The notes under the pieces are model-generated. The model had not been told where the DNA came from. It saw only the letters and a list, made by a program, of their open reading frames with translations, and did not search any database. Shown here piece by piece: positions 19,021-23,728 of a stretch of 23,728 nt of DNA. Source of the stretch: a virus. Both the position numbers and the translations under genes were made by a program. Where the stretch lies: positions 1 through 23,728 of the IMG/VR virus record IMGVR_UViG_3300020726_000019; one strand, written 5' to 3'. Within the stretch, counting starts at the first letter, position 1. The number at the start of each line of letters is the position of its first letter.

Positions 19021-19143
19021 AGCAACCGTTCTCCCATTCTGTTATGTGTATCGCAGACCGCACGGACCATTCGGGGAAATGACGTGGCTTCTACTACCGG
19101 TCTATGTACGCTATCTCTGCCGGTGTGTGAGATAGGATTCTGT
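19021..19143 (-). promoter_or_regulatory. Non-coding gap upstream of scaffold with inverted repeat
   Basis: This is the largest gap in the leftward unit (123 bases). It contains CTATCTC (19111-19117) and GAGATAG (19129-19135), a 7-bp perfect inverted repeat with an 11-base spacer and no U-tract. I see no ORF and no convincing -35/-10 pair. It is a candidate for a late promoter or operator that boosts scaffold and capsid transcription, or an RNA processing hairpin. Confidence 0.35.
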
Positions 19144-20364
19144 TTAGAACTTACCTTGCATTGACTTTCTCAAGGTTTGGACGTTAGGGTTAATGCCTGA
19201 TTGACCTTGGAAGTTAGCGGTTTCATAGGCGCTAAGCTTTTGTTGGGTTAGGGCTGCCTGTCCGTTGTTCAGTAGGTATTGCTGTTCGGCACTCTGCTGG
19301 TTGTAATTCAAGCCAGTCTGATTGCCGTAGATGTTAGAAATGTTGGTAGCTGCAGGAAGCACATTGGCTACTTTGCCAAAGCCTGTCTGGGCTGTGGCTT
19401 GGGTAACGCCAGCTCCATAAAGAGCTTGGCTGTTAGCCACTGTGTTAGCCAGTCCTTGACGAGCAGCCTCAGCACCGATCTGTGAAGATCCGACTTGCTC
19501 TTGAAGCAAGGTGCTTGAGATCGTAGGATCCAATACATGGGCTACCATCTGCTGTGAGCTGATGCCGTAGTACTGCTGCAAAGCTGCGGTATAGTACGGG
19601 TCAGCGTTAGCTACGCTAGCCTGTGCTAGGTTGATACGAGATTGAACCTCAGAGGTGCTAAGGTCAGAACCGATAAGGTTACCGATAGCAGCTTGTGTGT
19701 AGTACTGAGGTGGAAGTCCAGCATCCTTCATCATACCTGTGATCTGGTTTTCGTAATCGAGATAATCAGCAGGAGACAAAACGTTAAGTCCAGCTTTAAG
19801 ACGCTGAGTGTTTCCTGAGAAACGAGTCATGTACGCTTGGCTGGTCTGAAGATCAAGGCTGATAGCATCGGAACTCATGCCACCCATGGCATCGTTCTTA
19901 ATGATATTTTGCAGGGCAGCTGATGATGAATCAAGCTGACCAGTCACAGGATCTGTTTTGTAGATACCGTAAGAAGTGAAAAGAGCGTTAACCGTGTCGT
20001 AGACACTTTGACGCTGTGTCTGCACACCAGCATCTAAGCCTGAAGAAGTAGTGACGTTAGTCGTACCGTTTGAGTATGTAATGGTGGTTACATCTTGTCC
20101 TTGAGCGTTAACCGATGTGCTACTGCCAACCACTGTCTTGCCACCTGCAGGAGCAGAAGAACCGCCACCTGTATTAACAGGAACTACTTGGCTTTTGACT
20201 CCACTTGAGCTGGTAATCGTTGTAAAAGGGTTAAGCCCTGCTGCAATGTCAGCTTGAACAATGGCTTTAGATGCAGCCGCTTTAGCAGCTGACGCTGCTG
20301 CTTTAACTTTGGCTGCTGCTTCTTTAGCAAATGCTGCTTGTAAAGCAGCTGATTGTGTTGCCAT
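19144..20364 (-). CDS. Internal virion/structural protein, 406 aa
   Basis: Residues about 5-45 are an Ala/Lys-rich helix (FAKEAAAKVKAAASAAKA). A Ser/Thr/Gly linker follows (about 46-110), then a mostly helical Gln/Ala/Tyr-rich region with PQYYTQAAIGNLIGSD, LQQYYGISSQQMVAHVLDP and SAEQQYLLNNGQAALTQQKL. The composition suits proteins carried inside the head or ejected with DNA in short-tailed phages. It is coupled to the upstream gene by TGATG. I find no catalytic motif; a tail or minor head protein is an alternative. Confidence 0.7.
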   Translation of the reverse strand: MATQSAALQAAFAKEAAAKVKAAASAAKAAASKAIVQADIAAGLNPFTTITSSSGVKSQVVPVNTGGGSSAPAGGKTVVGSSTSVNAQGQDVTTITYSNGTTNVTTSSGLDAGVQTQRQSVYDTVNALFTSYGIYKTDPVTGQLDSSSAALQNIIKNDAMGGMSSDAISLDLQTSQAYMTRFSGNTQRLKAGLNVLSPADYLDYENQITGMMKDAGLPPQYYTQAAIGNLIGSDLSTSEVQSRINLAQASVANADPYYTAALQQYYGISSQQMVAHVLDPTISSTLLQEQVGSSQIGAEAARQGLANTVANSQALYGAGVTQATAQTGFGKVANVLPAATNISNIYGNQTGLNYNQQSAEQQYLLNNGQAALTQQKLSAYETANFQGQSGINPNVQTLRKSMQGKF

Positions 20365-21404
20365 CAGGTTGCCACTCCAAAGTCTTTAAGAATGCCATGT
20401 GCGATACCAGTAACTGTGTCACGGGCATTGTTCGTGTACTGCCAACGAGGATCAGAACGAAGGTTCTGCTGGAACTGCCACATAGATGTGGGAGTCGCAG
20501 TACCGTCTGGTCCGATAGTCGTACCTAAGGCTTTTTGAATTGTTGGATTTTTTGAGAAATCAATAGATGCAGGATCTAATTCAAGGATGCTGCCCATTTG
20601 CTGAACATAAGGATCAGCGATCTGCTTCATGGTCATGCCTTTGTCGATCAGCCCAGCGAATCCTGAGTATTGGCTTTTAGCCATATCACGAAGATGTTGC
20701 TGATAAGTCTCAATGGTTGCACCAGAGCTAGGATCATTGACCGCATTGGCAGCCGAAGTAACATAATCATCGCCTACATTGACACCCATATCTTGAGCAT
20801 AGCTACGAAGGCTTTGCTCAGTGGTGATGCCAGCACCAGCAGTAATAGGGATCTTGGAGTTAACTGCAGTCTGAGTGATCTTAGACTGGAGCTTGGTCTG
20901 GTAATCAGATGATCCATAGACGCTTGCATCAAAGGCTTGGTACATCGAACCAGTGACAAGATCATTAAGATTCTTGTCATCAGGAAGGGTATAACCTAGC
21001 TTGATAGCCTCTGCTTGAATGGCTTGCTTGCGGATTTCAAAGGCAGCTTGATAGTTAGCAGGGTTTGTAAACTGGGCTTCAGCGGCTAGAAGTCCTTGAC
21101 CACCATTGGCTTTGTACCAGTCGCTAGACTTGAACAGGTTGTCAAAGTTGGTCGGATCAGAAGCCTGAAGGTAGCCCTTGTCAATGGCTGTCTGAAGTAC
21201 CCAGCCAAGAGATCCTTTAGGAGAATACTTCTTGCCAGTGTTAGGGTCTTTTACATCGTCTTGATGCCAGAAAGAATAAGCTCCAGAATACTGGTTGGAT
21301 AAGATATTTTGAGTAGCGTTGATGCCTTGAAGTAAACCGCCTACTACATTTTCTGCAGATGTTGAAGCAGAAGTGCTTACTGGTTTTTTATTCTTGTCAA
21401 CCAT
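20364..21404 (-). CDS. Internal virion/structural protein, 346 aa
   Basis: The product has a Ser/Thr-rich N-terminus, then YSGAYSFWHQDDVKDPNTGK, LGWVLQTAIDKGYLQASDP and SSDWYKANGGQGLLAAEAQF. The C-terminus has MWQFQQNLRSDPRWQYTNNA followed by a short helix ending LKDFGVAT; a 'W.fq..lr.DpRW..T.nA' ending is one I recall from phage ejection or internal proteins. The whole is helical and Ala/Gln-rich like its neighbours. It overlaps genes on both sides by one base, so the three genes form one translational block. Confidence 0.68.
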   Translation of the reverse strand: MVDKNKKPVSTSASTSAENVVGGLLQGINATQNILSNQYSGAYSFWHQDDVKDPNTGKKYSPKGSLGWVLQTAIDKGYLQASDPTNFDNLFKSSDWYKANGGQGLLAAEAQFTNPANYQAAFEIRKQAIQAEAIKLGYTLPDDKNLNDLVTGSMYQAFDASVYGSSDYQTKLQSKITQTAVNSKIPITAGAGITTEQSLRSYAQDMGVNVGDDYVTSAANAVNDPSSGATIETYQQHLRDMAKSQYSGFAGLIDKGMTMKQIADPYVQQMGSILELDPASIDFSKNPTIQKALGTTIGPDGTATPTSMWQFQQNLRSDPRWQYTNNARDTVTGIAHGILKDFGVAT

Positions 21405-22372
21405 TATACTCCTGCCATATTAGATGTGGCTAGCTTCTGCATCATGTCGAATGCAGTACCAGCTGCGGTGTAGGCGTTGTATTCACCTGATTGGCGAATC
21501 GAATTCTCTACGAATTGGTTCTCGGTAAGGTCATTGCTTGTTGAGTTGTAGGTCTGACCAGACTTAACACGGGATACTGTTCCGCTAGTTGGGTTAGTAG
21601 CCGGGGTATAGCTGGTAGAACCTGTCTCATTCATGGTTGGGTTAGCAGCGGCATACTTGAGGTATGCGTTGCCATAGGCAGCCAGTTCTTGATCACTAGC
21701 CTTGCGTCCCATGAACTGAAGGAATAGATCGTTAACCACGTTATTGCTAGCCACGACGTTAGGTTGGTCACGGCTGATACGGCTGTAAGTGCTGTTAGCG
21801 AAGTAAGGGCTAGAAGCAATGGAATCTTGCTGTCCCATAAATGCTCTAATGTCTACAGGAGCACCTTGGCTAAGACCAGATGTAGGGTTGCTAGCCTGTT
21901 GCATAGCACCTTGAAGGGCTGTTGCATCGGCTGTAGTGAACTTAGAACCTAGCTTGAGTTGGTAGTTCTTAATGCCAGCAGCATCGTAGTAACCGCCAGC
22001 TGCTGCGTTCGTACGCAGAGTATCAGCCATGTTCTGGTTAGCTGACAAGAATAAAGAAGCCATGTAGGTAAGACCGTCAACTGTAGATGGCAAAGGCTTA
22101 CCATCTGATCCAACCATTGTCTTGCCGTTAGGCATCTTGGTTGGGTATTGAGCTGTCTTCCAAGCATTGGTAGCTGAAGTCGTTGTACCTGTGGTGATAA
22201 CACCACCAGTATCTGCAGCAAGACCTGCAGGAGCAGTGCCTGTTGTAGTTGTCTGGGTGTTTCCTGTGGTAGTGGTTTGGCTACTGCCACCCATAGTACC
22301 GGGACCAATACCTAACGCTCCAGCAGCTTTGGTATCTGTAGTAGCTGAACTACGAGCAAATGTTTTAGCCAT
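21404..22372 (-). CDS. Structural protein with GR-x-A-type repeat motif, 322 aa
   Basis: The first about 70 residues are a Thr/Gly/Gln-rich linker (GGSSQTTTTGNTQTTTTGTA). Residues about 210-245 contain VVNDLFLQFMGRKASDQELA, like the 'LF...lGR.as..E' helix pair I recall in actinophage virion proteins and DUF4214-like repeats. The C-terminus has NQFVENSIRQSGEYNAYTAAG. It is probably a minor head or internal protein. Start ATG 22372 overlaps the upstream TAA (TAATG), and GAGGAAG lies upstream. Confidence 0.65.
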   Translation of the reverse strand: MAKTFARSSATTDTKAAGALGIGPGTMGGSSQTTTTGNTQTTTTGTAPAGLAADTGGVITTGTTTSATNAWKTAQYPTKMPNGKTMVGSDGKPLPSTVDGLTYMASLFLSANQNMADTLRTNAAAGGYYDAAGIKNYQLKLGSKFTTADATALQGAMQQASNPTSGLSQGAPVDIRAFMGQQDSIASSPYFANSTYSRISRDQPNVVASNNVVNDLFLQFMGRKASDQELAAYGNAYLKYAAANPTMNETGSTSYTPATNPTSGTVSRVKSGQTYNSTSNDLTENQFVENSIRQSGEYNAYTAAGTAFDMMQKLATSNMAGV

Positions 22373-23728
22373 TACTTCACTTCCTCAATAGGTCCAAAAG
22401 TAGATTGATAGAACTTCTTGTAGAAGCCCAAGAAACGCGGATCGGCTTTAGATGTAGGCGTTCCCATGGCAATCGCCACTGCCTTATCACGCATCTTCTG
22501 AGTATCAGCAGCCACTGTGTTGATGTCCTTGGTTGTATTGATCTTATTTAGGACTACGGTTGCTTGATCAAAGAATGATTGATAGTTGGCATAGTTCCAG
22601 TCGTTAGACTGATCCAAGCGGTTCATTGTCTTGGTAAGAGCATCATTCTTTAGTTCATAAGCAGCTGTGCTTCCGCCAGCTTCATAAGCTGGATAAAGCA
22701 AACCAGCGTACTTCTCAATACTTGAAGCATTGATTTTAAGGTTTTCGATTGTACGTGGAATGTAGGTTCCAGCTGGAAGTGCTTGAGCCCATGTCAACTT
22801 ACGGCTAATAGCCGGAGCCAAGTAAGACTTAGCCAAGGTGACAAAGTCAAGACCTTGCTGAACTTGTCCTAGATCGCTAGTCGTGTTTGAGTAGTTAATA
22901 GCACGACGAGGAGGATTCTTGAAGATGTCAGAGTTAACAAAGTTGGCGAAATGCTGTGCTTCGTTAAGGATCTTAAGCCATCCGGCTTGTGCCGTTTCTG
23001 GCAAAGTTCCCTGACCCCATACGTTCTGACCAGTCTCTGGGTTGTAACCCACAAGCAAAGCGTTCAACTCTGACCATGCTGGAATCAAGCCCTTAAGGAG
23101 CTTGGTAGCCTGTGAAGCGTTATCAGAGGTAATAGCCTGCGGCGCGAACATGTTCAAGATGGTGTTGATGTACTGAGAGTTAATACCACCAAACTGTCCT
23201 AGACCAATTCCATGGTCAAGGGCGTTCAGTTGCTTAAGCTCTGTAATCAAAGCAAAGTTCTTATCTAGCCAGTTACCGATAGCGTTGTTCTTATTGAAGG
23301 CAAATTCATGCCCATCAATCTTGACGCCATGCTGATATACCTGTAAAGCCTGATTAAGGATTGCTGCTTTACCTGTGTTATCTAGGATGTAACCACCGAT
23401 GTTGCGGTAGAGAGTCTTGTTAAATGAGAATGGATAAAAGACTGTAGCGATGCTCTTCTCAAAGGCGGTACGATCTCCGTAGCCGTTGATTTTCTCAAGC
23501 TTGCCAGCAATCTCTTCGTCGCTAAGACCCATCTCTTTGAGATGTTGGGCTTGCCACATCATGCTGTGCAAAGGATTGTAGAAGTTGAAAATGTCGCTTT
23601 TAGCCAATGTGCCGTCAAGCTCACTAGCGCCAGACATCTTGCTACCAAATTCCTCTGGGATCAAGCGCTTGGTAAGATCAAATGCATCCTGCAAGCGACC
23701 TGTACGCATCAAAGATAGGTAAGGGTTA
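22372..23728 (-). CDS. C-terminal part of a long virion protein (5' end beyond window)
   Basis: The frame is open to the window edge, with no stop or convincing start before it (residues NPYLSLMRTGRL continue through 23709), so it is truncated. At least 450 residues are present. They are helical, with NFYNPLHSMMWQAQHLKEMG, KSIATVFYPFSFNKTLYRNI and GKAAILNQALQVYQHGV; the 'FYPFSFNKTLYRNIGGYIL' phrase recalls C-terminal regions of very large phage polyvalent or internal virion proteins. The last 100 residues are Asp/Asn/Lys-rich helices. It heads the block of coupled structural genes. It could be a portal-linked protein, an ejection protein or a polyvalent toxin-like protein. Confidence 0.65.
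   Translation of the reverse strand, partial: NPYLSLMRTGRLQDAFDLTKRLIPEEFGSKMSGASELDGTLAKSDIFNFYNPLHSMMWQAQHLKEMGLSDEEIAGKLEKINGYGDRTAFEKSIATVFYPFSFNKTLYRNIGGYILDNTGKAAILNQALQVYQHGVKIDGHEFAFNKNNAIGNWLDKNFALITELKQLNALDHGIGLGQFGGINSQYINTILNMFAPQAITSDNASQATKLLKGLIPAWSELNALLVGYNPETGQNVWGQGTLPETAQAGWLKILNEAQHFANFVNSDIFKNPPRRAINYSNTTSDLGQVQQGLDFVTLAKSYLAPAISRKLTWAQALPAGTYIPRTIENLKINASSIEKYAGLLYPAYEAGGSTAAYELKNDALTKTMNRLDQSNDWNYANYQSFFDQATVVLNKINTTKDINTVAADTQKMRDKAVAIAMGTPTSKADPRFLGFYKKFYQSTFGPIEEVK

Overview
This window is part of a tailed double-stranded DNA phage genome that probably infects an actinobacterium. The host clue is a WhiB-family regulator with the full four-cysteine pattern (3626-3874); this family is essentially confined to actinobacteria and their phages. 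Base composition is moderate (55% G+C in one 60-base sample, 32% in another), which fits a low-GC aquatic actinobacterium better than a high-GC soil species; that last step is inference. No tape-measure-like gene is visible. The capsid looks like the N4-gp56 family, and several long Ala/Thr/Gln-rich genes sit upstream of the scaffold. A short-tailed (podovirus-like) particle is therefore my preferred reading, but it is not proven.

Layout. Positions 1-4855 are read rightward: the end of a TOPRIM primase, an unknown protein, a dNMP kinase, a metallophosphoesterase, a sigma-factor-like protein, a GT-A glycosyltransferase, two small zinc-ribbon-type proteins (one FmdB-like), a 44-aa protein, the WhiB protein, a terminator, a small membrane protein and a putative zincin-like metalloprotein. 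Most of these genes overlap or touch. A strong bidirectional terminator (4867-4902) closes this unit where it meets the leftward unit.

Everything from 23728 down to 4944 is read leftward and is the late region. In transcription order it holds: the C-terminal part of a very long or truncated virion protein, three internal or structural proteins, scaffold, major capsid protein, a terminator, two small head proteins, four tiny coupled genes (42, 65, 44 and 60 aa), two connector/adaptor candidates, a 952-aa tail fibre with an Ala/Ser/Thr repeat stalk, two small beta-rich tail proteins, a glycine-rich FN3 adhesin, a probable fibre accessory protein, a 25-aa mini-gene, a terminator, a 669-aa tail protein and the lysis cassette. 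The cassette has two small membrane proteins, a permuted papain-like hydrolase, an amidase endolysin, a candidate zinc-ribbon gene and an Ala-rich small protein.

How it works together: the rightward genes handle DNA replication supply and probably host transcription takeover (sigma-like plus WhiB). The leftward genes build and release the particle. Two internal terminators and a hairpin in the leftward unit suggest transcript levels are graded between capsid, small head proteins, fibres and tail/lysis. Genes absent from the window (portal, terminase, polymerase) probably lie beyond its edges. I saw no tRNA, CRISPR array, IS element, integrase or attachment site.
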